Notes: generated from the sequence alone by a model not told the origin. Counted from the first letter of the stretch, positions 8,569 to 17,143 are shown. The stretch is DNA of 64,000 nt from DASUAS01 sp963720765 (GCA_963720765.1 CAVRGS010000013.1:496001-560000); one strand, 5' to 3'. Numbers and translations: made by a program.

Positions 8569-9788
8569 CCGACGGCCACGTCGCTCGCGACCACGCCGTC
8601 GTCGTGGAGTTTGCCGATCTCACTGGCCGAGAGGTCGAGCACGTCGGCGAGGACCTCGTCGGTGTGCATGCCGAGGAGCGGCGCGGTCGCAGGCGGAACC
8701 GGCGGTTCGGTCGGGAACTTCATCGGAGACGCCGGCGTGCGGAGCACGCCGATGCCGGGGTGGTCGACATCGCCGAACACCGGACTCGTCGGTGCGACTC
8801 GCCAGTCGTCGTCGAGCAGCTGGGTGAAGGTCTGGTACGGGCCCCAGCACACGCCGTGCGCATCGAGTGCCGTGCGCACCTCGTCGAGGGTGCGGCTCTC
8901 GAACCAGGGCTTGAGCAGCGCGGCGATGCCGTCGCGCGCCCGATAGCGGTCGGCTTCCTTCGTGAAGTCGGCGTCGAACGCGCGCTCCATCGCCGGAAGG
9001 TGCTCCTCGATGCCGGTGGCCTTCACCAGCGTGCGCCACTGGTTGAGGCTGATCGCCACCACCATCACACGGCGCGCGTCGCTGGTCGCGAAGTCGCGCC
9101 CGAACGCGCCGTACATGTCGTTGCCGAGCGGCGGGCGGTTCTCGTGTGACACCTCGGCCTGGGCGAGGAACCCGAGGTTCGCCACCATGGTGAACGCGAC
9201 GTCGGCGAGCGAGATCTTCACCAGCTGTCCCTCGCCGGTGATGTTGCGCTTGCGTTCGGCGGCGAGGACGGCGATCACCGCGTTCAAGCCGGTGGCGATG
9301 TCCCACGCGGGCAGTGCGTTGTTCACCGGGAACAGCGAGCCGACGGGTCCGGTGGCGTTGGCGATGCCCGACGCCGCGTTCACCGTGTAGTCGACCGCGG
9401 TGCTCTCGTCGGGGTTGCCGACGATGTTCACGTAGACGAGGTCGGGGCGGCGGGCGCGGAGCCGGGCGTCGGCGAGCCACCCCGACTCGGGGAAGTTCGA
9501 GAGGAACAGGCCGGCGTGCTCGCCCGGCGCGATGATGAGCTCGGTGGCGAGCTCGCGACCCTCGGGCTGGGACAGGTCGATGGCGATCGACCGCTTCCCC
9601 TTGTTGAGGCCGGCCCAGTAGAGGCTGACACCCTCGTCGGTGACCGGCCACCGCTTGTAGTCGAGGCCGCCGCCGATGGTGTCGAAGCGGATGACGTCCG
9701 CGCCGAGCTGGGCGAGGGTCAGCCCACCGAGCGGGGCGGCCACGAACGCGGATCCTTCGACCACGCGCAGGCCCGAGAGCAGCTCCAT
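8565..9788 (-). CDS. CaiB/BaiF family III CoA-transferase
   Basis: A 407-residue intact family III CoA-transferase. The N-terminal Rossmann part is VVEGSAFVAAPLGGLTLAQL, then GADVIRFD. The conserved segment GEGQLVKISLADVAFTM contains an Asp at the position of the catalytic Asp that forms the aspartyl-CoA thioester. The C-terminal part PLLGMHTDEVLADVL is also typical. The ATG at 9788 is 7 nt from a TAACGT -10 box, so translation is probably leaderless. The gene is followed by an overlapping hydratase gene. It would activate an organic acid to its CoA ester at the start of the pathway. Confidence 0.9.
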   Translation of the reverse strand: MELLSGLRVVEGSAFVAAPLGGLTLAQLGADVIRFDTIGGGLDYKRWPVTDEGVSLYWAGLNKGKRSIAIDLSQPEGRELATELIIAPGEHAGLFLSNFPESGWLADARLRARRPDLVYVNIVGNPDESTAVDYTVNAASGIANATGPVGSLFPVNNALPAWDIATGLNAVIAVLAAERKRNITGEGQLVKISLADVAFTMVANLGFLAQAEVSHENRPPLGNDMYGAFGRDFATSDARRVMVVAISLNQWRTLVKATGIEEHLPAMERAFDADFTKEADRYRARDGIAALLKPWFESRTLDEVRTALDAHGVCWGPYQTFTQLLDDDWRVAPTSPVFGDVDHPGIGVLRTPASPMKFPTEPPVPPATAPLLGMHTDEVLADVLDLSASEIGKLHDDGVVASDVAVG

Positions 9789-9795
9789 GGTCGAC

Positions 9796-9805
9796 ACGTT
9801 ACGGT
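9796..9805. promoter_or_regulatory. Overlapping divergent -10 elements (leaderless pair)
   Basis: On the minus strand TAACGT (9796-9801) lies 7 nt before the CoA-transferase ATG. On the plus strand TACGGT (9800-9805) lies 6 nt before the EthD-gene ATG. The two boxes share 2 bp, and the whole intergenic gap is 23 bp. Both mRNAs would start at or next to the start codon. Confidence 0.6.
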
Positions 9806-9811
9806 GCACCG

Positions 9812-10387
9812 ATGGACAAGCTCCTCTTCTTCTTCCAGCGCAAGGACGGGCTCACGCGCGAGCAGTTCCACCGGCACTACCTCGAGGACCACGCGCCCCT
9901 CGGCCTGCGCGTCACGGTGACCATGGAGGGCTACACCGTGAACCTCGTCGACAATGAGAGTGAGGTCGACGCGGTGACGGAAGTGTGGACCGCGTCGATG
10001 GCCGACTTCTTCGACCCGTCGAAGTCGTTCGACACCGAGGACGACGCCAAGGCGCTCATGGCCGACCACGACTCGTTCATCGGGCCGTACGACGCGTACG
10101 CGGTGGAGGAGGAGGTCGTGCACGGTGGGCTGCCCGACGCACCGCTCGGCGCAGTCGCGCCCGGCGCGAAGGTGTTCGTCCGCTACGCCGACGCCGTGGC
10201 GGTCCCGCCGCCCCCGGGCGACGCGCTCCACGTCGTGGACCAGCGCGTCGTGCAGCCCGTGATGCCGGGTTCGCCCGACCTCGCGGTGGTGCGCACGCTC
10301 TGGTTGGAGGATCCCGGCGAGGCGGCAGATCTGTGGGCCGAAGGGTTGGTCGCCCGTGAGGTCCGCTTCAAGCCGCCTTTCGGCTGA
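9812..10387 (+). CDS. EthD-domain protein
   Basis: A 191-residue protein. The first half is an EthD/ferredoxin-like domain: MDKLLFFFQRKDGLTREQFH, then RHYLEDHAPLG, the typical W/Y-x-x-x-H-x-P motif region, followed by TEVWTASMADFF. The second half (residues about 110-190) looks like a degenerate second copy (KVFVRYADAVAVPPPP, then VRTLWLEDPGEA). EthD-type proteins accompany P450 and CoA-dependent catabolic genes, and their exact role is unsettled. The gene diverges from the CoA-transferase operon and has no ribosome site, fitting a leaderless start. Confidence 0.75.
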   Translation: MDKLLFFFQRKDGLTREQFHRHYLEDHAPLGLRVTVTMEGYTVNLVDNESEVDAVTEVWTASMADFFDPSKSFDTEDDAKALMADHDSFIGPYDAYAVEEEVVHGGLPDAPLGAVAPGAKVFVRYADAVAVPPPPGDALHVVDQRVVQPVMPGSPDLAVVRTLWLEDPGEAADLWAEGLVAREVRFKPPFG

Positions 10388-10403
10388 GCCGGCGCGCCGA
10401 TCG

Positions 10404-10802
10404 TCACGAGGGCTCGAGCGTGACCCGCCAGTCGTGCGCGGCCAACCGGGCGCGCGTCACGGTGCGGCCGTCGGCGCGATCGGCGACGAGGAACGTGTAG
10501 CTCGGGCTCGACGCGACGTCGCGCAGCGTGAACCGGAGCAGGCACCGCTCGATGCCGCCACCACCGGCGCGACCTCTGCCGAGCCTGGTGTGCGCGACGA
10601 CGTGGTGATCGGCGTCCTGCAACCTCACCCGGGTGTCCTTGTGCACGTCGCTCAGGTCGTCGGCGCCGGCGCAGTCCCCGAGCGACACCCCGCCCCGCAC
10701 GACGACGGTGCCGTGGATGGTATGAGTCGCGGCGCCGGCGGGGAGCGGCGCGAACGCGAAGACGAGAGCGACGATGCAGCAGAACACGAACGGGCGGGAC
10801 AC
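10404..10802 (-). CDS. Small secreted protein of unknown function
   Basis: A 132-residue protein starting at GTG 10802. Residues 1-24 form a Sec signal peptide (hydrophobic CCIVALVFAFAPLPAGA, cleavage likely after AGA). The mature part is beta-rich, starts ATHTIHGTVVVRGGVS, and has two Cys (DCAG and ERCLL) that may form a disulfide. It resembles a small Ig-like or carboxypeptidase-regulatory-like fold, but this is a guess. It lies 9 nt downstream of the marR stop on the same strand, so it may be co-transcribed with that regulator. Confidence 0.6.
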   Translation of the reverse strand: MSRPFVFCCIVALVFAFAPLPAGAATHTIHGTVVVRGGVSLGDCAGADDLSDVHKDTRVRLQDADHHVVAHTRLGRGRAGGGGIERCLLRFTLRDVASSPSYTFLVADRADGRTVTRARLAAHDWRVTLEPS

Positions 10803-10811
10803 CCGAATGCG

Positions 10812-11291
10812 CTACCCGGACTGGGCGGTCTCCAACCCGTGCTTGCGAGCGAGCTCGGGATCGGCTGCGGTCAATTTCTGCAGCAGGTCACGCAACTGCC
10901 GCTGCTCGGAGGCCGTGAGTGATCCGAAGGCCGACGGTGGTTCCGCCAGCATCTCGAGCGCGCGCTCGCGCTTGGCGTGACCTTCGGCGGTCAGCACGAT
11001 CGTCTTCACCCGGCGGTCAGTGGGGTGGGGCTGACGTTCGGCGAGCCCGCGCTCCTGCAGCCCGTCCGCCAGCGCAGTGACGTACGAGGCGTCGAACCCC
11101 CAGCTCTCGGCGAGGTCGCTCATGCGCAACCCACCGTCGCCGTCGGGCGCGCCGAGGTGCACGAATGCCTTGAGCAGCGGGGGCGAGAGCCCCAACTCGC
11201 TGCAGATGCGGTGGACACGGTCGTGGGCCTCGCCGTCCATGAAGAGGGCGTGCATCGACGCCCATGCGTCGCGGGCGGCCTGCGCGGTCAC
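10812..11291 (-). CDS. MarR-family transcriptional regulator
   Basis: A 159-residue winged-helix regulator. The helix-turn-helix is LRMSDLAESWGFDASYVTAL, followed by ADGLQERGLAERQPHPTDRR and the wing VKTIVLTAEG, the classical MarR dimer layout. The GTG start at 11291 lies 6 nt from a TAGACT -10 box. It is divergent from the DrrAB-type exporter, and palindromes in the gap suggest that it represses the exporter and itself. The ligand is unknown and is likely a substrate of the pump. Confidence 0.88.
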   Translation of the reverse strand: MTAQAARDAWASMHALFMDGEAHDRVHRICSELGLSPPLLKAFVHLGAPDGDGGLRMSDLAESWGFDASYVTALADGLQERGLAERQPHPTDRRVKTIVLTAEGHAKRERALEMLAEPPSAFGSLTASEQRQLRDLLQKLTAADPELARKHGLETAQSG

Positions 11292-11297
11292 AGGGCC

Positions 11298-11377
11298 AGT
11301 CTAGCAAAACAGTTGATGAACATCGAACATTGAGAATCATCAAAACTTGATCAGACTCAAGGAAATCCGACTAGGGT
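11298..11377. promoter_or_regulatory. Divergent marR / exporter promoter with palindromic operators
   Basis: For marR the -10 is TAGACT (minus, 11298-11303). For the exporter it is TAGGGT (plus, 11372-11377), with TTGATC (11347-11352) as a -35 at 19-bp spacing. Two inverted repeats lie between: TTGATGA-N17-TCATCAA (11313-11343) and CTTGA-N6-TCAAG (11346-11361). The second covers the exporter -35, is 16 bp long, and is the better MarR-type operator. Confidence 0.6.
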
Positions 11378-11384
11378 GGCGCCC

Positions 11385-12356
11385 GTGGCAGCTCCTGCGA
11401 TCGTGGCCGACGGATTGGTGAAGCACTTCGGTGATGTCGAGGCGGTCAAGGACGTCTCGTTCGAGGTTCCCGAGGGCAAGGTCCTCGGCCTGCTCGGGCC
11501 GAATGGCGCCGGCAAGACCACCGCGGTGCGGATGCTCACCACCTTGCTCAAGCCCGACGGCGGCACCGCCCGGGTCCTGGGCGTCGACGTGCGCAAGGAC
11601 CCGCAGCGGGTGCGGGGGAGCATCGGCCTCGCCGGTCAGTACGCCGCGGTCGACGAGAACCTCACCGGGCGCGAGAACCTCGCGCTGGTGGGCAAGCTCA
11701 CGCACCTGCCTTCGGCCGAGATCACCGCCCGGGCGAACGAGCTCCTCGAGCAGTTCGCGCTCAGCCACGCCGCCGACCGTGTGTCGCGCACCTACTCGGG
11801 TGGGATGCGCCGTCGGCTGGACCTCGCCGCCGCGCTCGTGCACCGTCCCCCGGTCCTGTTCCTCGACGAACCGACCACCGGACTCGACCCGCAGGGGCGC
11901 AACGAGCTGTGGAGCGTCATCGAGGCGCTGGTGAGCGGCGGCACCACCGTGCTGCTCACCACGCAGTACCTCGAAGAAGCCGACATGCTCGCCGACAACA
12001 TCGTGGTGATCGACCACGGCAGCGTGATCGCCGAGGGTACGGCCACGGAGCTGAAGGAGCGCCTCGGCGCGACCGTGGTCGAGATCACCATGCGCGACGA
12101 CGATTCCACCGCACGCGCCGTCGACCTGCTCGCGCCGGTGGGCAGCGCCTCGCGCGACGGCAAGCTCGTGCGCGTCAACGTGCCCGGCGGTGCAGGGCCG
12201 CGATCGATGCTCGACGCGGTCCGATTGCTCGACGGTGAACACCTCGATCCCGCGACGATGGTCTTGCGCGAGCCCACGCTCGACGACGTGTTCCTCGAGC
12301 TCACCGGACACAAGACGTCGGACGACGACGACACTGCCGAGGGAGGCACCGAATGA
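11385..12356 (+). CDS. DrrA-type ABC transporter ATP-binding protein
   Basis: A 323-residue ATPase of the daunorubicin-resistance exporter type. Walker A is GPNGAGKTT, the signature is YSGGMRRRLDLA, and Walker B is VLFLDEPTTGLDP with the H-loop replaced by LTTQYLEEAD, as is usual in this family. The C-terminal 80 residues form the DrrA regulatory domain. I chose the GTG at 11385 over that at 11376 because the TAGGGT box ends 7 nt before it, giving a leaderless start. It couples through an ATGA overlap to the permease gene. With that permease it should export a hydrophobic drug or lipid. Confidence 0.9.
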   Translation: MAAPAIVADGLVKHFGDVEAVKDVSFEVPEGKVLGLLGPNGAGKTTAVRMLTTLLKPDGGTARVLGVDVRKDPQRVRGSIGLAGQYAAVDENLTGRENLALVGKLTHLPSAEITARANELLEQFALSHAADRVSRTYSGGMRRRLDLAAALVHRPPVLFLDEPTTGLDPQGRNELWSVIEALVSGGTTVLLTTQYLEEADMLADNIVVIDHGSVIAEGTATELKERLGATVVEITMRDDDSTARAVDLLAPVGSASRDGKLVRVNVPGGAGPRSMLDAVRLLDGEHLDPATMVLREPTLDDVFLELTGHKTSDDDDTAEGGTE

Positions 12357-13165
12357 CCGCGATCACGGCCGACGCCCCGACGACCGTGCGGGTCAACCGC
12401 GGCCACGCGGTCGGCGACGCGCTGACGATGGCGTGGCGCAACCTCCTCAACCTCGTGCGGAACCCGCAGCTGCTGGTGTTCGCCACCATCCAGCCGGTCA
12501 TCTTCGTGCTGATGTTCCGCTACGTGTTCGGCGGCGCGATCCAGGGCAGCCTGCCGCCCGGCCAGACCTACGTGAACTTCCTGATGCCGGGCATCTTCGT
12601 GCAGACGATCGTGTTCGGTTCGCTCACGACAGGTGTCGGCCTGGCCGACGACCTGAGCAAGGGTCTCATCGACCGGTTCCGGTCGTTGCCGATGGCGCGC
12701 TCCGCGGTGTTGGTGGGGCGCACGCTCGCCGACCTCGTGCGCAACTTCTTCGTGGTGATCCTGATGTGCGTCGTCGGGTTCATCGTCGGCTGGACCATCG
12801 GCACCGACGTATGGGGGCTGCTCGGCGCGATCGCGATCATCGTCGCGTTCTCGTACTCGCTGTCGTGGGTGTTCGCCATCGTCGGCCTCACCGTGAAGGA
12901 TGCCGAGACCGCGCAGGCGGTGTCGTTCCCGATCCTGGCGCCACTGGTGTTCGCGTCGTCGGCGTTCGTGCCGGTCGCGACCATGCCGTCGTGGCTGCAG
13001 GGCTGGGCGAGGAACCAACCGGTCTCCGTCGTGGTCGACGCCGCCCGCGTCCTGACCATCGGCGGTCCCACCGCCGAATACGTGACCAAGGCGATCCTCT
13101 GGATCGTCGGCATCATCGCCGTCTGCGCTCCCATCGCCGTCGCCCGCTACCGCCGGGCCGTCTGA
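12353..13165 (+). CDS. DrrB-type ABC-2 permease
   Basis: A 270-residue membrane protein with about six membrane segments. It begins with a cytoplasmic region ending ALTMAWRNLLNLVRNPQLL, then FATIQPVIFVLMFRYVFGGA. The ABC-2 motif is ADDLSKGLIDRFRSLPMARS. The C-terminal part includes SFPILAPLVFASSAFVPVAT. It forms the channel for the ATPase encoded immediately upstream. The last codons run into a tandem 8-bp repeat that also contains the stop. Confidence 0.88.
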   Translation: MTAITADAPTTVRVNRGHAVGDALTMAWRNLLNLVRNPQLLVFATIQPVIFVLMFRYVFGGAIQGSLPPGQTYVNFLMPGIFVQTIVFGSLTTGVGLADDLSKGLIDRFRSLPMARSAVLVGRTLADLVRNFFVVILMCVVGFIVGWTIGTDVWGLLGAIAIIVAFSYSLSWVFAIVGLTVKDAETAQAVSFPILAPLVFASSAFVPVATMPSWLQGWARNQPVSVVVDAARVLTIGGPTAEYVTKAILWIVGIIAVCAPIAVARYRRAV

Positions 13166-13194
13166 TCGTCTGATCGTCTGATCGTCTGATCGTC
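13161..13194. repeat. Tandem 8-bp repeat TCTGATCG, four copies
   Basis: TCTGATCG is repeated exactly four times (13161-13192) plus TC. The first copy contains the TGA stop of the permease gene. A gain or loss of copies would not alter the protein. Confidence 0.85.
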
Positions 13195-13264
13195 GTGCGA
13201 CGTTGCGTCGCCTGACGTCGCATCCCGGTGCCAACTGACGGGACCTGCCGGGGGAGCGGAGCGT

Positions 13265-13270
13265 TACGCT
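13265..13270 (+). promoter_or_regulatory. -10 element TACGCT for the GH3 gene
   Basis: TACGCT ends 7 nt before the ATG at 13278 and no Shine-Dalgarno is present, so the GH3 mRNA is probably leaderless. Confidence 0.5.
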
Positions 13271-13277
13271 CCCGCGC

Positions 13278-15716
13278 ATGAGAGACATCGCCGCGCTGGT
13301 TGCGTCCATGACCGTCGAGGAGAAGGCTGCCTTCACCGCGGGGGCCGACTTCTGGACGCTCGTGGCCAACGAACGGGTCGGCATCCCTCCCATCCGGGTG
13401 ACCGACGGTCCCAACGGCGCGCGGGGGAGCGCTCTGTTCGGGCTCGGCGGCGAGACCGCGGTGTGCGCGCCGTGCGGATCCGCGCTCGGTGCCACCTGGG
13501 ATCCGGAGCTCGTCGAGCGCGTGGGCGTGATGCTGGGCGAGGAGGCGCTCACCAAGGCGTGCCGCGTGCTGCTCGCGCCGACGGTCAACCTGCACCGGTC
13601 GCCGCTCGGCGGCCGCAATTTCGAGTGCTACTCGGAGGACCCGCTGCTCTCGGGCAAGACCGCCGCTGCGTTCGTGCGCGGCGTGCAGTCGCAGGGCGTC
13701 GTCACCACCGTGAAGCACTTCGCCGGCAACGACGCCGAGTTCGAGCGCCACAGCATCAACTCCGTGATCGACGCCCGCACCCTGCGCGAGCTCACGCTGG
13801 TGCCGTTCGAGCTCGCGGTCAAGGAGGGCGGCGCGCTCGGGATCATGACCGCCTACAACCGGCTCAACGGACCGCACTGCTCCGAGCACCACCAGCTCAT
13901 CACCGAGATCCTGCGCGGCGAGTGGGGCTACGAGGGGTTCGTGCTCACGGACTGGCTGAGCGCGGGTTCGACGGTCGGGTCGTCGGCCGCGGGACTCGAC
14001 CTCGAGATGCCGGGGCCGGGCGCGTTCTACGGGAAGCTGCTGGGTGACGCGGTCGCCGCGGGCGAGGTGCCCGAGGCCGAGCTCGATGCACACGTCACGC
14101 ACCTGCTGGAGGTGTTCGACCGCGTCGGCGCGCTCGACGACGATCCCGCCTGGGCGAGCACGTCGATCGATCGGCCCGAGCACCGGGCGCTCGCGCGTGA
14201 AGCGGCCGCCGCGGCGACGGTGCTGCTGCGCAACGAAACCCGTCCGGGCAACTCCGCGGTGTTGCCGTTCGAACGCTCGGGCATGCGCACACTCGCGGTG
14301 CTCGGCGCGAACGCGGAGCGTCCGCAGATGATGGGCGGTGGCTCCGCCAACCTCGCACCTCATTACGAGATCAGCCTGCTCGACGCGCTGCGCACCAAGC
14401 TCGGCGACGGGGTCGAGGTGCAGTTCGCGCGCGGTGTCGACATCGACCGCACCACCGCGCCGCTGTACGCACCCTTCGAGATCGAGTACTTCTCGGGATC
14501 GGATCTCGGCGGTGAGCCGCTCGCGTGCGGCCGCTACCGCAACGGCAAGGTGCTGGTCGTCGACCCGCTGCCCGACGGCGTCGAGAACGGGAACTTCTCG
14601 TTCCGTGCCCGGGCGACCTACGTCCCCGACGAGACGGGCACGTACACGTTCGCGCTGGTGCAGATGGGCGGCCGCGGGCGGATCCTGCTCGACGGCGAGG
14701 TGCTGCTCGACGGCGTCGCCGATCCGCCCGGGCCGGGCACCGAGTTCTTCGGCTTCGCCAGCGGCGAGGCGCTCGCGCCGGTCGAGCTCGACGCAGGCAC
14801 AGCCGTCGAGGTGGTGGTCGAGTTCGCGGTCGCACCCGACGCGTTCTTCCTGCGGGGCATCAAGGCCGGCCTGCGGCGACCGACGCCGCCCGATCTCGTC
14901 GACCGCGCGGTCGACCTTGCGGCGGCAGCCGACGCGGTGATCGTGATGGTCGGCACCAACGACGACTGGGAGAGCGAGGGCGAGGACCGGTCCACCATGG
15001 ATCTGCCCGGCCGGCAGGACGAGCTCGTGGCGCGCGCGGTGGCGGCGAACCCGAACACCGTGGTCGTCGTGAACACCGGGTCGCCGGTCACCATGGACTG
15101 GGCCGACGACGCGCCGGCGGTCGTGCAGGCCTGGTTCGGCGGTCAGGAGATGGGCAACGCGGTGGCCGACGTGCTGTTCGGTGACGCCGAGCCCGGTGGA
15201 CGGCTCCCCACGACGTTCCCGGAGCGGCTGGAGCACAACCCGTCCTTCGGCAACTTCCCCGGCGAGTTCGGTGAGCTGCGCTACGGCGAGGGCGTGCTCC
15301 TGGGCTACCGCTGGTACGAGGCACGCCAACTGCCGACGCGGTTCCCCTTCGGGCACGGACTCTCGTACTCGAGCTTCGCGATCGGCGCGCCGACGATGAG
15401 CAGCGCCGCGGACACGGTCACCGTGCAGGTCCCGGTCACCAACGTCGGCGATCGCCGCGGGGCCGAAGTGGTGCAGTGCTACGTCGCGCCGCCGCCGACG
15501 CCGACGCTCACCCGGCCCCCGCAGGAGTTGAAGGCGTTCGCCAAGGTGTGGCTCGACCCCGGCGAGTCGACCGCCGCCGAGCTCACGCTCGACGCGCGCT
15601 CGTTCGCGTACTGGCATCCGGTCGACGACGATTGGCGGGTCGACCACGGCACCTACGAGTTGCACGTCGGCCGGTCGTCGGCCGACATCGCACACGTGGT
15701 CTCAGTAGAGCGGTGA
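13278..15716 (+). CDS. Glycoside hydrolase family 3 beta-glycosidase with PA14 domain
   Basis: An intact 812-residue GH3 enzyme. The N-terminal barrel includes IPPIRVTDGPNGARGS and the substrate-binding VTTVKHFAGNDAEFERH. The nucleophile Asp (about residue 225) lies in GFVLTDWLSAG. A PA14 carbohydrate-binding insert spans roughly residues 410-530 (ATYVPDETGTYTFALVQMGG). The C-terminal barrel and a fibronectin-III-like domain (VTVQVPVTNVGDRRGAEVVQ) complete it. No signal peptide is present, so it works in the cytoplasm on imported oligosaccharides or glycosides. PA14-bearing GH3 enzymes are mainly beta-glucosidases, but specificity is not readable here. Confidence 0.9.
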   Translation: MRDIAALVASMTVEEKAAFTAGADFWTLVANERVGIPPIRVTDGPNGARGSALFGLGGETAVCAPCGSALGATWDPELVERVGVMLGEEALTKACRVLLAPTVNLHRSPLGGRNFECYSEDPLLSGKTAAAFVRGVQSQGVVTTVKHFAGNDAEFERHSINSVIDARTLRELTLVPFELAVKEGGALGIMTAYNRLNGPHCSEHHQLITEILRGEWGYEGFVLTDWLSAGSTVGSSAAGLDLEMPGPGAFYGKLLGDAVAAGEVPEAELDAHVTHLLEVFDRVGALDDDPAWASTSIDRPEHRALAREAAAAATVLLRNETRPGNSAVLPFERSGMRTLAVLGANAERPQMMGGGSANLAPHYEISLLDALRTKLGDGVEVQFARGVDIDRTTAPLYAPFEIEYFSGSDLGGEPLACGRYRNGKVLVVDPLPDGVENGNFSFRARATYVPDETGTYTFALVQMGGRGRILLDGEVLLDGVADPPGPGTEFFGFASGEALAPVELDAGTAVEVVVEFAVAPDAFFLRGIKAGLRRPTPPDLVDRAVDLAAAADAVIVMVGTNDDWESEGEDRSTMDLPGRQDELVARAVAANPNTVVVVNTGSPVTMDWADDAPAVVQAWFGGQEMGNAVADVLFGDAEPGGRLPTTFPERLEHNPSFGNFPGEFGELRYGEGVLLGYRWYEARQLPTRFPFGHGLSYSSFAIGAPTMSSAADTVTVQVPVTNVGDRRGAEVVQCYVAPPPTPTLTRPPQELKAFAKVWLDPGESTAAELTLDARSFAYWHPVDDDWRVDHGTYELHVGRSSADIAHVVSVER

Positions 15717-16412
15717 CCAGGCTGCCGTCCTGAGCAGCCGGCTGCGCCACTGGTCGCGGAACGCGAGCGCGTCGTACATGTAGGTGCCCGGCGCACGTCG
15801 CTCGATCGGCAGATCGGTGGCGATGAGATGCGTCACCGTGGCGGGATCGGGAATCCACTGCCACAGCATCGCCTCGCGCCGCAGCGCGGATCCGTGCGCG
15901 TTCTGGAAGCACGCCTGGATGTCGATCGGGATGGCACGCATGTCGTCGGCATACGCCAACAGCGGTTGGCGGTAGATGTCGTCCCACGCCTGGATGTACT
16001 CGTCGAGTGACGACGTGGGCCAGCCGGTGTCCTCCATGAACAGGTGCAGCTCGTGCTCGCGCCCGTCGGTCGGCACCTCGTCGAAGTCGACCTCCTGGAT
16101 GGGTGACCAGTGGACCGGGAGCATGATCTTGGCTGTCACGTCGTGGCGACACCGGTCGACCGACTGCATCCACTCGCGCAGGTCGCCGGCGCGGATGCGC
16201 TCGTCGAGTCGCTCCCACGCGGCGCCGTCGCGGACACCGGTGATCGTCACGACGTTGTAGGCGGGTCCGCTGCCGTGCGCGTGGTGCATGTACCAGAGCA
16301 GGCGGGCGTCGTCGCCCTCGGCGAGCATGGGCATCCAGCCGGTGCGGTAGAGCGTCTCGAACTCGTCTTCTTCGAGGCCGACGACCTCGTGCGTCTCGTG
16401 GACGAACAGCAT
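15702..16412 (-). CDS. Uncharacterised NIPSNAP/ABM-like duplicated protein, copy 1
   Basis: A 236-residue protein with no signal peptide, starting at the ATG 16412 (MLFVHETHEVVGLEEDEFET). It is clearly paralogous to the gene directly upstream. Shared motifs include HETH, DDARLLWY, HAHGS, VRDGAAWERL and GDLREWM. I see two related alpha/beta halves, each with a strand, a helix and a W-containing end, like two fused ferredoxin-like ABM/NIPSNAP domains; this is an inference. The start overlaps the stop of its paralog (TGATG). The 3' end overlaps the convergent GH3 gene by 15 bp. It probably binds a small substrate in the pathway encoded upstream. Confidence 0.65.
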   Translation of the reverse strand: MLFVHETHEVVGLEEDEFETLYRTGWMPMLAEGDDARLLWYMHHAHGSGPAYNVVTITGVRDGAAWERLDERIRAGDLREWMQSVDRCRHDVTAKIMLPVHWSPIQEVDFDEVPTDGREHELHLFMEDTGWPTSSLDEYIQAWDDIYRQPLLAYADDMRAIPIDIQACFQNAHGSALRREAMLWQWIPDPATVTHLIATDLPIERRAPGTYMYDALAFRDQWRSRLLRTAAWSPLY

Positions 16413-17143
16413 CACGCCACCTCCAGCGGAGCCGGCGACCACCGCGCGGTGCGCAACAGCAGGCTCTCCCACTTGTCGCGCAACGCCAGCGCATCGTGCA
16501 TCCATGTGCCCGGCACGCGCATCTCCCGTGGGATGTCGGTCATCAGCAACCCCTGCAGGCGCTCGATGTCGAGGATGCGTTGCATGAGCACGACCTCCCT
16601 GCGCACATGCGAACCGAACGCCGGCTGGAACCCGGCCTCGATCTCGAGGAAGCGCGGCGCGCCGCTGTCGCGGTGCTCGAGCGACTTCGAGTACACGCTC
16701 CCCGACGCCTCGATGTAGTCCGCGAGCTTGTCCTCGTAGGGCCACATCGTGTCCTGCATGTACACCACGGGGTCGCGGTCGACACCGCCGCCGGGCACGG
16801 AGGCGAGGTCGAGATCGGCCATCGGCGACCACGGCAAGGGCACCAGCACCTTGGCGTGCGCGTCGTGCCGGGTCGTGTCGAGGGCCCGCATCCATTCCTG
16901 CAGGTCACCGCGCTGGATGCGCGTGGCCAGACGTTCGTAGGCGGCCCCGTCGCGCACCGCGGTCACGGTGACCACTCGGTATGACCACGTGCTGCCGTGC
17001 GCGAGGTTGCAGTACCAGAGCAGACGGGCGTCTTCGTCCTCGGCCAGGGTCGGCATCCAGTGGTCGCGGAACGCGGCCTCGAAGTCCTCCTCGTGGTATC
17101 CGGCGACGAGATGTGTCTCGTGGAGGAACAGCACGCCGGGCAT
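16412..17143 (-). CDS. Uncharacterised NIPSNAP/ABM-like duplicated protein, copy 2
   Basis: A 243-residue paralog of the following gene (MPGVLFLHETHLVAGYHEED). It has the same blocks: DEDARLLWYCNLAHGS, VRDGAAYERL, GDLQEWMRALD and PWSPMADLDL. A strong GGAGGGG ribosome site lies about 7 nt before the ATG at 17143. The tandem pair probably forms a heterodimer or handles two related substrates. No catalytic residues can be named; His and Trp are unusually frequent. It lies about 100 bp downstream of the GGT-like gene, across a purine-rich repeat. Confidence 0.65.
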   Translation of the reverse strand: MPGVLFLHETHLVAGYHEEDFEAAFRDHWMPTLAEDEDARLLWYCNLAHGSTWSYRVVTVTAVRDGAAYERLATRIQRGDLQEWMRALDTTRHDAHAKVLVPLPWSPMADLDLASVPGGGVDRDPVVYMQDTMWPYEDKLADYIEASGSVYSKSLEHRDSGAPRFLEIEAGFQPAFGSHVRREVVLMQRILDIERLQGLLMTDIPREMRVPGTWMHDALALRDKWESLLLRTARWSPAPLEVA

